From Stieleria maiorica (lineage in GTDB: Bacteria; Planctomycetota; Planctomycetia; Pirellulales; Pirellulaceae), in contig NZ_CP036264.1 in NCBI RefSeq assembly GCF_008035925.1, positions 4,586,402-4,650,401 of the forward strand: a stretch of 64,000 nt of DNA. The letters run 5' to 3'. The notes below the pieces were generated by a model. It was not told where the DNA came from. It was given only the letters and a program-made list of their open reading frames with translations, and ran no database searches. Below are positions 17,173 through 24,955 of this stretch, one piece after another. How positions within the stretch are numbered: position 1 is the stretch's first letter; every line of letters starts with the position of its first letter. Made by a program: the position numbers and the translations under genes.

Positions 17173-17223
17173 GTTGAATTCCTCCGTTGAGGCGAAGGAT
17201 CGCAATGAACCGGCGGATTAAGA

Positions 17224-17239
17224 TGCACACCGCGTGCCA
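17224..17239 (-). promoter_or_regulatory. Sigma-54 promoter for the small membrane gene
   Basis: Minus strand TGGCACGCGGTGTGCA: TGGCACG is complete, GG-to-GC spacing is exactly 10 nt, and the -12 block is GTGCA instead of TTGCA. Predicted start near 17213, leader about 41 nt. Two small hairpins (17242-17258 and 17259-17288) lie directly upstream. Confidence 0.75.
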
Positions 17240-17302
17240 ACGCGTGGTGTTTTCACGCAAGGCGGTTGCTCGCTCGGGTCACCGCCTTGATCAGAGTGCT
17301 CG

Positions 17303-17659
17303 TTACGAATCGTAACAGTACCGATAGCACCAGCGATCGCCACTGAGGACCAGATCGTATAAGGCGTGACGGGTCGGCCGGTCCTGCGATTGCTCCGGTT
17401 TGTTTTCGTCCGGGGCGGCGTCCTCGAGTGTGTCGTAGAAGTGTGCAATTTGCGACGCGCTCATGGGCAGGATCAACGATGGCGGCAGGTGGTAAATTCT
17501 TGCCGCATCGACTGCGTGGCGATAACCGTCCAGCGGTCCGCCTAGAAACTCGACCCACTCCGTTCGGTCCAGCGATTCAGCATCGATCCTGGTGAACGAC
17601 TCATACCACTGTTCAAACCAGCGGCTGGCCTGCGTCAGAACGAGATCAAAGAATTGCAT
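17303..17659 (-). CDS. Conserved-looking small protein, unknown function
   Basis: A 118-residue protein starting at the ATG at 17659, preceded by GGAGGTGA at good spacing; the strong ribosome site argues that it is real. It is soluble, acidic-aromatic (W/Y/F-rich at the N-terminus, 'ASRWFEQWYESF'), without a signal peptide, membrane helix or known motif. It ends 'LSGDRWCYRYCYDS', with two cysteines. The stop codon lies inside a perfect palindrome GTTACG-AAT-CGTAAC (17302-17316). Divergent from groES across 273 bp. A weak -24/-12-like string (CGGTGCCGAAGATGCT, minus strand near 17721) might be its promoter. Confidence 0.7.
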   Translation of the reverse strand: MQFFDLVLTQASRWFEQWYESFTRIDAESLDRTEWVEFLGGPLDGYRHAVDAARIYHLPPSLILPMSASQIAHFYDTLEDAAPDENKPEQSQDRPTRHALYDLVLSGDRWCYRYCYDS

Positions 17660-17741
17660 CGAAGTCACCTCCGTCACGAGCACGTGCCCTCATCCTAAAG
17701 TCTACAGCATCTTCGGCACCGGACCGAAAATTTCGTACAAA

Positions 17742-17760
17742 AGACGACAGTTTGTCGTCT
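17742..17760. promoter_or_regulatory. Candidate enhancer site upstream of groES
   Basis: AGACGAC, 5 bp, GTCGTCT: a perfect 7-bp inverted repeat. Its centre is about 90 bp before the start predicted from the sigma-54 promoter, the usual place for an enhancer-binding protein. A second TTTGTCGT half-site lies 19 bp on (17770-17777). No activator gene is adjacent. Confidence 0.5.
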
Positions 17761-17814
17761 GCCGGTCAATTTGTCGTGCTCGCAGGGGGAAACCAATTTC
17801 CAGCTTTTTGCAAT

Positions 17815-17830
17815 TGGTACAGCGGTTGCT
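17815..17830 (+). promoter_or_regulatory. Sigma-54 promoter for groES-groEL
   Basis: TGGTACAGCGGTTGCT, preceded by T: GG and GC are exactly 10 nt apart and the TTGCT block is complete; the only change in the first block is TGGTAC for TGGCAC. Predicted start near 17841, leader about 92 nt. No CIRCE element (TTAGCACTC inverted repeat) was found in this region, so HrcA control is not indicated. Confidence 0.7.
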
Positions 17831-17932
17831 CAAAGCGTCGCCCGCCGCTGGCGACGTGCCAAACTGACGGTGGCTCCGGAGCGGCAGGGCCACACCTGTT
17901 GTGCAATGTCCAAGCAAGATGGAGGGCATTTC

Positions 17933-18259
17933 ATGGCGACTGCTACGAAATCAGATTCAACCACCAATTTAAAACTCAAACCGCTCGCCGATCGCGTCGT
18001 CTGCCAACGTGACGAGGCCGAGGAAACGACCGCCGGCGGCATCGTGCTGCCCGATTCGGCCAAGGAAAAGGTCAACCGTGCCCGCGTGATCGCGGTCGGC
18101 CCCGGAAAACGCGATGACAACGGCACCGTGCACCCGCTGTCGGTCCGCCCCGGTGATCATGTGCTGCTGAATAAATACGGCGGCGACGAATTCGAAGTCG
18201 ACGCGTTGAAGTACACGATCGTCAAAGAAAGCGACATTCTGGCTGTCATCGAAAACTAA
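17933..18259 (+). CDS. groES: Co-chaperonin GroES (Cpn10)
   Basis: A 108-residue GroES, the heptameric lid of the chaperonin. The ATG at 17933 follows GGAGGG at 17921-17926; an in-frame ATG at 17906 is less well placed. Core family sequence: 'LKLKPLADRVVCQRDEAEETTAGGIVLPDSAKEKV', with the mobile loop around 'EAEETTAGGIVLPD', then 'GDHVLLNKYGGDEFEVD' and a 'ESDILAVIE' end. There is an extra 12-residue polar N-terminus compared with E. coli (97 residues). GroEL begins 18 bp on. Confidence 0.96.
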   Translation: MATATKSDSTTNLKLKPLADRVVCQRDEAEETTAGGIVLPDSAKEKVNRARVIAVGPGKRDDNGTVHPLSVRPGDHVLLNKYGGDEFEVDALKYTIVKESDILAVIEN

Positions 18260-18277
18260 CAAGGAGGGCGATTGAAG

Positions 18278-19903
18278 ATGTCAAAAATCATTGCGTTTGA
18301 ACAAGACGCCCGCGAAGCGATGCGTCGTGGGGTTCACAAGTTGGCCAAAACCGTCCGCAGCACGCTCGGTCCCGGCGGGTACAACGTGATCATCCAAAAG
18401 AGCTTCGGATCACCCGTCGTCACCCGTGATGGCGTGACCGTTGCCAAAGAAATTGAACTGGACGACCCCTACGAAAACATGGGGGCTCGGATGGTTCGCG
18501 AAGTCGCCTCGAAAACCAACGACGTCGCCGGCGACGGTACCACGACCGCCACGGTGTTGGCCGAAGCGATCTTCAACGAAGGGTTGCGAGCCGTTGTGGC
18601 CGGTACCAACCCGATCGGAATGAAACGCGGCATCGAAAAAGCCGTTGAGGATATCGTCGCTAAACTGAAGTCGATGTCGACTCCGGTCAAGGGCCGCAAA
18701 GAAATGGAGCAGGTCGCTCGGATCAGCGGCAACCAAGATGCCAAAATCGGCCAGGTCGTTGCTGACGCGATGGACAAGGTCGGCAAAGACGGTGTCGTCA
18801 CGATCGACGAAGGCAAGAGCTTGGAAACGGAGGTCAAATGGGTCGAAGGGATGCAGTTCGACAAAGGCTATCTGTCGCCCTACTTTGTCACTTCACCGGA
18901 GACCATGGAGTGTGTGCTGGAAGAACCCTACGTGCTGATCCATGAAAAGAAGATCAGCAACCTGCGGGACTTCGTGCCATTGCTCGAAAAGGTCGCCAAA
19001 GCCGGCAAGCCGTTGTTGATCATCGCCGAAGATGTCGATGGCGAAGCGCTCGCTACGCTGGTCGTCAACCGGCTTCGCGGCTCGTTGGTGGCCGCCGCGG
19101 TCAAGGCGCCCGGCTACGGTGATCGTCGCAAGGCGATGCTGGAAGACATGGCGATCCTGACCGGCGGCAAGGCGTTCTTTGAAAGCCTGGGGGTCAAGCT
19201 GGAGAACATCCAGCTTGCCGATCTCGGCCGTGCCAAAAAGGTCATCCTGGACAAAGACAACACGACGATCATCGAAGGCGCCGGCAAGACCTCCGACATC
19301 CAGGCCCGGATCAAGCAGATCGAAACCGAGTGCGAGAAGTCGACCAGCGATTACGATCGTGAGAAGTTGCTAGAACGCAAAGCCAAGTTGGTCGGCGGGG
19401 TTGCCAAAATCAGCGTCGGTGGAGCCACCGAAGCGGAAGTGAAAGAAAAGAAGATGCGTTTCGAGGACGCCTTGTCGGCAACCCGTGCGGCGGTCGAAGA
19501 AGGCATCTTGCCAGGCGGCGGCGTCGCTCTGGTCCGCGCGGCCAGCGCCTGCGACCCGTCCAAATTGGGCGACGATGAGCGCACCGGGTACAACATCGTG
19601 CTCAAGGCCTGTCGCGCACCGGCCACCTGGATCGCTGAAAACGCCGGCCAAGACGGATCATTGGTCTGTGAAAAAGTGGCAGCCGAACAAGGCAATTACG
19701 GCTACAACGCGGCCACCAACACCTACGAAGACCTCGTCGAATCCGGCGTGATCGATCCCACCAAAGTGGTCCGAACGGCATTGGAAAACGCGTCCAGTGT
19801 TTCGACGTTGCTGCTGACCAGCGACGCCCTGATCGCCGAAAAGCCGAAGGATGAACGCAAGGCCAGCGGCCGTGGCCACGGCGGGGATTACGACATGTAT
19901 TAA
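18278..19903 (+). CDS. groEL: Chaperonin GroEL (Cpn60)
   Basis: A 541-residue GroEL, start at the ATG at 18278 behind AAGGAGG (18261-18267). The ATP site is intact ('[30 protein letters not shown]', '[16 protein letters not shown]' with the catalytic Asp, '[12 protein letters not shown]'). The apical domain is full length. The C-terminus reads '[14 protein letters not shown]' instead of the usual GGM repeats, so the flexible tail inside the cavity is short and charged, as in some paralogous chaperonins. Planctomycetes often carry several groEL copies; this one is in an operon with groES behind a sigma-54-like promoter, so it may be a conditionally expressed set. Confidence 0.96.
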   Translation: MSKIIAFEQDAREAMRRGVHKLAKTVRSTLGPGGYNVIIQKSFGSPVVTRDGVTVAKEIELDDPYENMGARMVREVASKTNDVAGDGTTTATVLAEAIFNEGLRAVVAGTNPIGMKRGIEKAVEDIVAKLKSMSTPVKGRKEMEQVARISGNQDAKIGQVVADAMDKVGKDGVVTIDEGKSLETEVKWVEGMQFDKGYLSPYFVTSPETMECVLEEPYVLIHEKKISNLRDFVPLLEKVAKAGKPLLIIAEDVDGEALATLVVNRLRGSLVAAAVKAPGYGDRRKAMLEDMAILTGGKAFFESLGVKLENIQLADLGRAKKVILDKDNTTIIEGAGKTSDIQARIKQIETECEKSTSDYDREKLLERKAKLVGGVAKISVGGATEAEVKEKKMRFEDALSATRAAVEEGILPGGGVALVRAASACDPSKLGDDERTGYNIVLKACRAPATWIAENAGQDGSLVCEKVAAEQGNYGYNAATNTYEDLVESGVIDPTKVVRTALENASSVSTLLLTSDALIAEKPKDERKASGRGHGGDYDMY

Positions 19904-19987
19904 CAGGCCGACAGCGAATCGGTGTCGCCCCAGTGTTGCCTTCCCGGACCACGTTCCCTTCGCGCGGCCGGGGAGGTTTTCATCGTC

Positions 19988-20219
19988 GAACCATTGTCCT
20001 CCGTTGTTCCCCCCTCAGCCGCACTCAGCTGAGAGGATGCAAGCGGCCTGCCCGCAGGGCGGACAGCGGGAACAGCTGGGGACAGCGATTCTACATTAGC
20101 ACGGAGTGTAGAACCATTGTCCTCAATTGTTCCCCCTCAGCCGCACTCGGCTGAGAGGATGCAAGCGGCCTGCCCGCAGGGCGGACAGCGGGAACAGCTG
20201 GGGACAGCGGTTCTACATT
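19988..20219. repeat. Tandem pair of ~110-bp elements with inverted termini
   Basis: Copies at 19988-20097 and 20111-20219 are near identical (a few substitutions and a 1-bp indel in a C-run), separated by 13 bp. Each copy has imperfect 24-bp inverted ends (GAACCATTGTCC... and ...GGACAGCGGTTC; 19 of 24 in copy 2, three of five mismatches being G-T) and internal hairpins (CTCAGCTGAG; CTGCCCGCAGGGC). This is MITE-like architecture. It fills the gap between the convergent groEL and COG0523 genes. Confidence 0.88.
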
Positions 20220-20227
20220 GACGCCTG

Positions 20228-21328
20228 CTAGGTGCCGGCACGATAGGTCGGCACGGGACGGCCGGGACGGAAACTCTCCATGGATTTCACTTCCGTGTGT
20301 CCGGCGAATTCCGCGGCCAGGTTATCGACGGCATTGGCGACCGCTTCTCGCAACGCGTCGGGCGCGAGGCTGACGCGTGCGTTGATAATCAGCGTCAACG
20401 GTCTGCCGTCGGCTTTGGAAGCGACCGACAGCATGGTCGGCGTGTCGCTACTGACCAAGTTGGCCACGCCAACGGCTTCACCAGACGAACCGTAGACTTT
20501 CAAGTGCGCCGGCTCCGCGTCCAATTCCTCCAACCGGCCGCGAATCAAGTCGACGATCCGCACCACGACGGCATCTATCGGAAGCGGAGCGTTGGCGGCC
20601 AATTCGATGGTGGCGTTCAGCCACCCCAGCTCTGCTTCCCCTTCGGCGTAGACGTCGTAGTCCACCTCCATGAATTGGTCCCGCGCCGCAGCCTGGCCGG
20701 CTAGCGATTCGACCACGACATCCAGGTTTTCACCCGTCTTGGCGGAAATGAAAATGACCGGGCGCCCAGGGTACTGCTCCTCGACACAGTGACGGAGCTG
20801 TGTCTGCTGTTGTGCCGTCAATTCGTCGATCCGATTGATCAGGATCAGCTCAGATTCTTCGAGCTGCTTGCGGAAGATGTACTCCGCTTTCTCCGAAAAC
20901 CCGCGTCCCTGGCCACCGGTCAAGATCTTCAACCCGTGGCTCGGTTTCAAGATCACTGCGTAAGGGCTGTGGACAAACTTCTCCCCGAGTTGTTCCATCA
21001 TGGGAATCGCAATCGTCGCGATCAGATCGGTACAGCTGCCGACGGGTTCGGCAAGGATGATGTCCGGACGCCGGTTCGTCTCGAACGCTTCCATCGCGTC
21101 GGTCAATCCATGAAAATTGCAGCAAAAACAGGATCCTGCGACCTCATTGACCGACAAACCCTGGCTGCGCAGCAATTCGGTGTCCACCAATCCCGACGCC
21201 TGATCGTTGGTCACGACACAAACGTGCTTTCCTTCGGCTTGGTAGTGCCGGGCGAGGCTGGAAATCAGCGTCGTCTTTCCGGCGCCGAGGAATCCGCCGA
21301 TCATGATAAACCGAATGGGTGACGTCAT
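20228..21328 (-). CDS. COG0523/CobW-family (G3E) GTPase
   Basis: A 366-residue G3E GTPase. Walker A is at residues 11-20 (GGFLGAGKTT); the metal-binding CxCC motif is C67-F-C-C70 within 'VAGSCFCCNF'; a Walker-B-like 'PDIILAEPVGS' and the base motif 'NRIDEL' follow. The C-terminal half is the CobW_C-like region, here more divergent than in CobW itself. Family members deliver or insert Co, Ni, Zn or Fe into target proteins. The ArsR and HupE-type genes directly upstream point to nickel or cobalt. A palindrome covers its own promoter (21398-21428), so it is probably repressed by the neighbouring ArsR protein. Confidence 0.9.
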   Translation of the reverse strand: MTSPIRFIMIGGFLGAGKTTLISSLARHYQAEGKHVCVVTNDQASGLVDTELLRSQGLSVNEVAGSCFCCNFHGLTDAMEAFETNRRPDIILAEPVGSCTDLIATIAIPMMEQLGEKFVHSPYAVILKPSHGLKILTGGQGRGFSEKAEYIFRKQLEESELILINRIDELTAQQQTQLRHCVEEQYPGRPVIFISAKTGENLDVVVESLAGQAAARDQFMEVDYDVYAEGEAELGWLNATIELAANAPLPIDAVVVRIVDLIRGRLEELDAEPAHLKVYGSSGEAVGVANLVSSDTPTMLSVASKADGRPLTLIINARVSLAPDALREAVANAVDNLAAEFAGHTEVKSMESFRPGRPVPTYRAGT

Positions 21329-21397
21329 CGATACTGCTCGTGTCGCTGGGGTGGAATCGCCGCGGGCCGTTTGTGCCGGTCGCGGGACAATGCTTGG

Positions 21398-21428
21398 ACA
21401 TTCTGACGATCGTCAGAATGTACGTCAA
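21398..21428 (-). promoter_or_regulatory. Promoter of the COG0523 gene with 24-bp operator
   Basis: Minus strand TTGACG (21428-21423), 17 bp, CAGAAT (21405-21400) is a sigma-70-like promoter. A perfect 24-bp palindrome at 21398-21421 (arm ACATTCTGACGA) covers the whole spacer and the -10 box, the design of a repressor site. The ArsR-family gene starts 424 bp upstream and ends 95 bp before the operator. Confidence 0.75.
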
Positions 21429-21515
21429 GCGTTTCCCGCATCGCTTATAAACGTGCCCCTAATGTTCGATGCGACTTCCACGTTCTGGCGAGCGTAACGG
21501 AATCGACATGGTGCA

Positions 21516-21845
21516 CTAGTTCGGCGACGTTTCCCCCACGTCCAGGCGGCAACAACCGAAGTCCAGCACACGGTTCTCCCGACGTCTCCCCGCACGGAGA
21601 AACTCTTCGTTCAGCGAATAATAGACGTACTTGCCTTCGCGCCGCGTCTGGGCGATGTCGGCGTGGTAGAGCACCCGCAAATGATGGGACACGACACCCA
21701 TCTCTTGGTCAAGCAGTTCGGCGAGATCCGAAACGCTCAACGCACCGTGCTGCAATGCGCGGACGATCCGGATGCGGAGCGGATCGCCGACCGCTTTCAG
21801 GTACGCCGCACAGCGTGTTTCTTCATCGTTTCCCGACTGAGACAC
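21516..21845 (-). CDS. ArsR/SmtB-family metal-responsive repressor
   Basis: A 109-residue winged-helix repressor. 'ALSVSDLAELLDQEMGVVSHHLRVLYHADIAQTRREGKYVYYSL' is the full ArsR helix-turn-helix and wing (residues about 35-78). The recognition helix holds H54-H55 but not the CVC pair of arsenic sensors. A C-terminal Cys pair (C98-C99 in 'LDFGCCRLD') plus these histidines may bind the metal. It lies 6 bp after the HupE-type gene and just before the COG0523 gene, so it most likely senses the ion those proteins handle (Ni, Co or Zn). Confidence 0.88.
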   Translation of the reverse strand: MSQSGNDEETRCAAYLKAVGDPLRIRIVRALQHGALSVSDLAELLDQEMGVVSHHLRVLYHADIAQTRREGKYVYYSLNEEFLRAGRRRENRVLDFGCCRLDVGETSPN

Positions 21846-21851
21846 GGTACG

Positions 21852-22427
21852 TCAGCCGACCAACAAGGCAATGCCGACGCCGCAGGCAAGCATCCCCGAC
21901 ACTCGGACCAGTGTCGTGCGATGTCCGCTCTGACGAAAGGCGATTCCGAGCGTCATCCCGACCAAATGAAGCGCCACTGTTCCCAGAAAGATGCCGCCCA
22001 TGTGTTGCGTGGAAACGCCGGCCGCCGAACCGGCGGCATGTGAGAAGCCGTGCAGTCCTCCGCAGGTCGCTACGATGGCGACGAGCCCGGCAAAGCGGTT
22101 CTGCCGGACCAAACAGGTGCCCAAAACGATCAGCGTGATCGCGAGTGCGACGTCCAAGGTCGCAAACGGTCCCAAGGTGTGGCCGGCGATCATCGAAATC
22201 CCCATCGATCCGCAAAACAAAGCGGGCAGACTCCATCGGGGACGCCCATCCATCTGAGTCGCCAGCAATCCGACCAGCACCATCGCCAGCAGGTGATCGA
22301 TTCCAGCCAGCGGGTGCAAAAAGCCGGTTTGGAGTGTACCGGCGATCTCGTGGAAATGGTTTGGATGAGCCTGTGCCGACGAGACGGCGACAAACAAGCT
22401 GATCAGACCAAGAAATCGAAGCATCAT
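21852..22427 (-). CDS. HupE/UreJ-family nickel/cobalt permease
   Basis: A 191-residue membrane protein. A signal-like first helix (to about residue 20, 'SSAQA') exposes 'HPNHFHE', and the family signature H38-P-x3-G-x-D44-H45-x3-M follows in 'HPLAGIDHLLAMVLVGLLA'. Six to seven further helices end 'GMLACGVGIALLVG'; another conserved His cluster is 'GGLHGFSHAAGS'. HupE/UreJ proteins import Ni or Co for hydrogenase, urease or cobalamin enzymes. It is first in a two-gene unit with arsR, with a palindrome (22462-22491) 35 bp upstream. Two adjacent ATGs are possible starts. Confidence 0.88.
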   Translation of the reverse strand: MMLRFLGLISLFVAVSSAQAHPNHFHEIAGTLQTGFLHPLAGIDHLLAMVLVGLLATQMDGRPRWSLPALFCGSMGISMIAGHTLGPFATLDVALAITLIVLGTCLVRQNRFAGLVAIVATCGGLHGFSHAAGSAAGVSTQHMGGIFLGTVALHLVGMTLGIAFRQSGHRTTLVRVSGMLACGVGIALLVG

Positions 22428-22461
22428 GGGAGGTCGTCCCCGAGTGGGTAAGGCGTAGGCA

Positions 22462-22491
22462 AGCGATGTGAATCGTCGTGATCACATCGCT
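22462..22491. promoter_or_regulatory. Palindrome upstream of the HupE-type gene
   Basis: AGCGATGTGA, 10 bp, TCACATCGCT: perfect 10-bp arms centred about 50 bp before the start codon, so a likely operator of the hupE-arsR unit. Its sequence differs from the palindrome at 21398-21421, so the two may bind different regulators, or one regulator loosely. Confidence 0.6.
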
Positions 22492-22538
22492 AAAAGATAC
22501 CAGAGATTGCCCCCGCGTCCCACGGCACTGTCACAAGC

Positions 22539-24098
22539 TCACAATGATTCGGGACGGCTGCGACCTTGCGTGATGATGTCGTCGAGTTGTTGTTTCAGTT
22601 CTGACGCGATTTCGGCGTGGTCGCCGATCACATTGGTTGTTTCCGCGGGGTCTTCCTCCAAGTTGAACAGTTGGAATGGGGGGACCTGGGTATTGGCAAG
22701 CTCGGTCTCGACGACCACATTGCGAGCCGTCTTTTTTCCGTAGCGATGCAGTTTCCACTTGCCCGCCCGCAACCCATAGGTGCCGTTGGCACCGTTGTCC
22801 TGTTGGACCAAGTGGTCGCGGCCTTTCGCCTGGTCTTCGCCCAGCAGGGCATCGATGACGTTGAAACTGTCCAGGAAAAAGTCCTTCGGAAGTGACTGTT
22901 CGGTCAGAGCGGCCAAGCTGGCTGCCAAATCGATGGTGCAGACCACTTCGTCGCTGACGCCAGGCTTGATACGCCCTTTCCAACGCGTGATGAACGGGGT
23001 CCGCGTTCCGCCCTCGTAGACACTGTACTTCCCTCCGGAGTACTGGCCGGCGGCGCGGTGATCACCGATCTTTTCGATCGCGCCGTCTTTGTATCCGTCG
23101 TCGAGCACCGGACCATTGTCACTGCAGAAAACCACCAGCGTATTCTCCGCCAAATTCAATCGATCCAGCGTTTTCATCAGTTCGCCGACACACCAGTCCA
23201 GTTCGATGATCGCGTCGCCACGGAATCCCAACGACGTCTTGCCTTGAAAACGTTCGTGCGGCATCCGGGGCACATGGATGTCGTGCGAGGAGAAGAACAA
23301 GAAGAACGGTTCGTTCTGGTTTTGCTCGATGAATTCCACCGATTTTTCCACCCATTTGTCGGCCAGGTCTTCGTCACGGAAACGCGCCGCATGTCCGCCG
23401 GTATAGAAACCGATTCGGCTGATTCCGTTGTGAATCGTCGAGTTGTGTCCGTGCGACCAATCCATCTTCAGCGTCTCGCGATGCGTCAGCCCGGTGGGAT
23501 GGTCGGGGCTGGGCTTTTTGTTTCCCACCCACAGAGGGTCGGCCGGATCGAGGTTTGGCACACGGTGATCATGTACGTAAACCTGTGGCACGCGATCGTT
23601 GGTGGTCGGCAACAGGAAACAAGTGTCAAATCCGATTTCCAGCGGACCCGGCTTCAAGTCACCATTCCAGTCGGGGCCGTCTTCGCCACCGAGTCCGAGA
23701 TGCCATTTTCCGATCACCGCGGTCGTGTATCCGGCCCGCTGCAACAACGACGCGACCGTGTCGGTCCCCGGCTTGATGATCGCCGGTGCGTTGGGCGGCG
23801 CGATCCCCGTCCGTTCGCCCCGAAACGCATACGTTCCCGTCAACAACGAATAGCGCGTCGGGGTGCAGGTCGACGCGGAACAATAACCGTTGGTGAACCG
23901 AACCCCTTCTTCACTAAGCCGGTCAATGTTCGGCGTCTTCAGCGACGTTGCACCGTAGCACGACACATCGCCGTAGCCGAGGTCGTCCGCCATGATGACG
24001 ATCACGTTCGGCTTTTCCGCCGTGGCCGTATCAAGGAATCCCAGCGGGACGGCGAGCAACAACAGGATGACGAACGGCGGTGACGGCAAGGGTTTCAT
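22539..24098 (-). CDS. Secreted type I (formylglycine) sulfatase
   Basis: A 519-residue sulfatase hydrolysing sulfate esters, outside the cytoplasm. Start at 24098 gives a signal peptide (to about residue 27, 'VILLLLAVPLGFLDTATA'). Metal site 'VIVIMADDLGYGD' (D38, D39); active-site motif C78-T-P-T-R82 with 'LLTG', where the Cys becomes formylglycine; then 'GYTTAVIGKWHLG' and 'VVFCSDNGP' (second metal pair). The C-terminal subdomain is complete. Sequence resembles arylsulfatase A-like planctomycete enzymes acting on sulfated algal polysaccharides; the substrate is unknown. The frame is open upstream to 24257 but that would overlap the dioxygenase gene and lose the signal peptide. Confidence 0.94.
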   Translation of the reverse strand: MKPLPSPPFVILLLLAVPLGFLDTATAEKPNVIVIMADDLGYGDVSCYGATSLKTPNIDRLSEEGVRFTNGYCSASTCTPTRYSLLTGTYAFRGERTGIAPPNAPAIIKPGTDTVASLLQRAGYTTAVIGKWHLGLGGEDGPDWNGDLKPGPLEIGFDTCFLLPTTNDRVPQVYVHDHRVPNLDPADPLWVGNKKPSPDHPTGLTHRETLKMDWSHGHNSTIHNGISRIGFYTGGHAARFRDEDLADKWVEKSVEFIEQNQNEPFFLFFSSHDIHVPRMPHERFQGKTSLGFRGDAIIELDWCVGELMKTLDRLNLAENTLVVFCSDNGPVLDDGYKDGAIEKIGDHRAAGQYSGGKYSVYEGGTRTPFITRWKGRIKPGVSDEVVCTIDLAASLAALTEQSLPKDFFLDSFNVIDALLGEDQAKGRDHLVQQDNGANGTYGLRAGKWKLHRYGKKTARNVVVETELANTQVPPFQLFNLEEDPAETTNVIGDHAEIASELKQQLDDIITQGRSRPESL

Positions 24099-24220
24099 TC
24101 TGGCACTTGGGGAAGGGATGTCGGGAACGCGTGTGATCTCGAAGCGCTGAAACAGTTTACCCAATGGGAAACGTGGTTGTAGCACGACGCCGCAAAATCC
24201 CCTCCACTGCGATGTGAAAC

Positions 24221-24955
24221 TCAGCTCGCATCTCGGCGCGTCTGGCGCTGCCGCCACTGAGACTGGCCGATCCCGTGCATCTTGCCGTCGTCACCCTCGC
24301 TGGCAGTGACTCCCAAGACGAGATCAAAGTCCACACTCAATTCGCCGATCGTTGAGTCCTTCAGCGGGACAAAATCACGCAAGACCGTTTCACGAGCCTT
24401 GGCATCGATGCCTTGCAGCAACCGGTCGCGCGTATTTCCCGGATGCCCCTTGACGTAAAGCTGGGTGGTCAACGTCCGTTTGCCACCCTGACTGATGGCA
24501 AAGTGGATGTGGGGGGTGCGGCCGGGGTACGGAACGGGCTTGATCGTGCGAAAATAGTAGTGGCCTTTGGAATCGGTCAGAAACCGTCCATACCCTTGGA
24601 AGTTCGTGTCCTGGTTCGCGCGATTCGTCTGATCGTCGGTATGCAGATAGACGGCATTGTTGTCGACCTGCCAGATTTCGACAAAGGCATTGCGAACCGG
24701 GTTGCCATTGGGATCTAAAACGCGCCCGGACAGGTGGGTGATTTCCCCCACGGCCGGCGTGATCGAATCGTTGATCACCAGCAAGTCGTTGTCGGTGTCC
24801 AAGGGCATTTTGTTCGGATAAAACGGCCCTTCGGTTTGGGGCGGCGTTTGAAGCAATTCCGCGAACACCCCTGGCGTGGCCAGCGCGGTGGCTCCGAGGG
24901 CCATTCCGCTGGAAAGGATTCCACGCCGGTTCAACATTGCCGTGTTTCGATTCAT
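24221..24955 (-). CDS. Tat-exported intradiol ring-cleavage dioxygenase-like protein
   Basis: A 244-residue protein of the protocatechuate 3,4-dioxygenase beta/intradiol family. The twin-arginine signal is at residues 10-30 ('NRRGILSSGMALGATALATPG'). The iron ligands fit the Tyr2-His2 pattern: Y103 ('EIWQVDNNAVYLH'), Y143, H149 and H151 ('PYPGRTPHIHF'). 'ETEGPFYP'-like sequence appears as 'QTEGPFYPNKM'. Such proteins cleave catechol-type rings with O2. Export is unusual for a classic aromatic pathway, so the role may be attack on phenolic material outside the cytoplasm. It lies upstream of the sulfatase on the same strand with a 122-bp gap; no other aromatic-degradation gene is near. Confidence 0.88.
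   Translation of the reverse strand: MNRNTAMLNRRGILSSGMALGATALATPGVFAELLQTPPQTEGPFYPNKMPLDTDNDLLVINDSITPAVGEITHLSGRVLDPNGNPVRNAFVEIWQVDNNAVYLHTDDQTNRANQDTNFQGYGRFLTDSKGHYYFRTIKPVPYPGRTPHIHFAISQGGKRTLTTQLYVKGHPGNTRDRLLQGIDAKARETVLRDFVPLKDSTIGELSVDFDLVLGVTASEGDDGKMHGIGQSQWRQRQTRRDAS

Noticed and set aside
17707..17721. Sigma-54 promoter for the gene at 17303-17659
   Set aside because: Spacing fits but four consensus positions, including most of TGGCAC, are changed; kept only as a remark.
17684..17932. CIRCE/HrcA operator for groESL
   Set aside because: No TTAGCACTC-N9-GAGTGCTAA or near match; the inverted repeat present (AGACGAC/GTCGTCT) is different.
22904..24083. Plus-strand 341-codon frame across the sulfatase
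   Set aside because: Antisense shadow of a full sulfatase with intact active site; no motif of its own.
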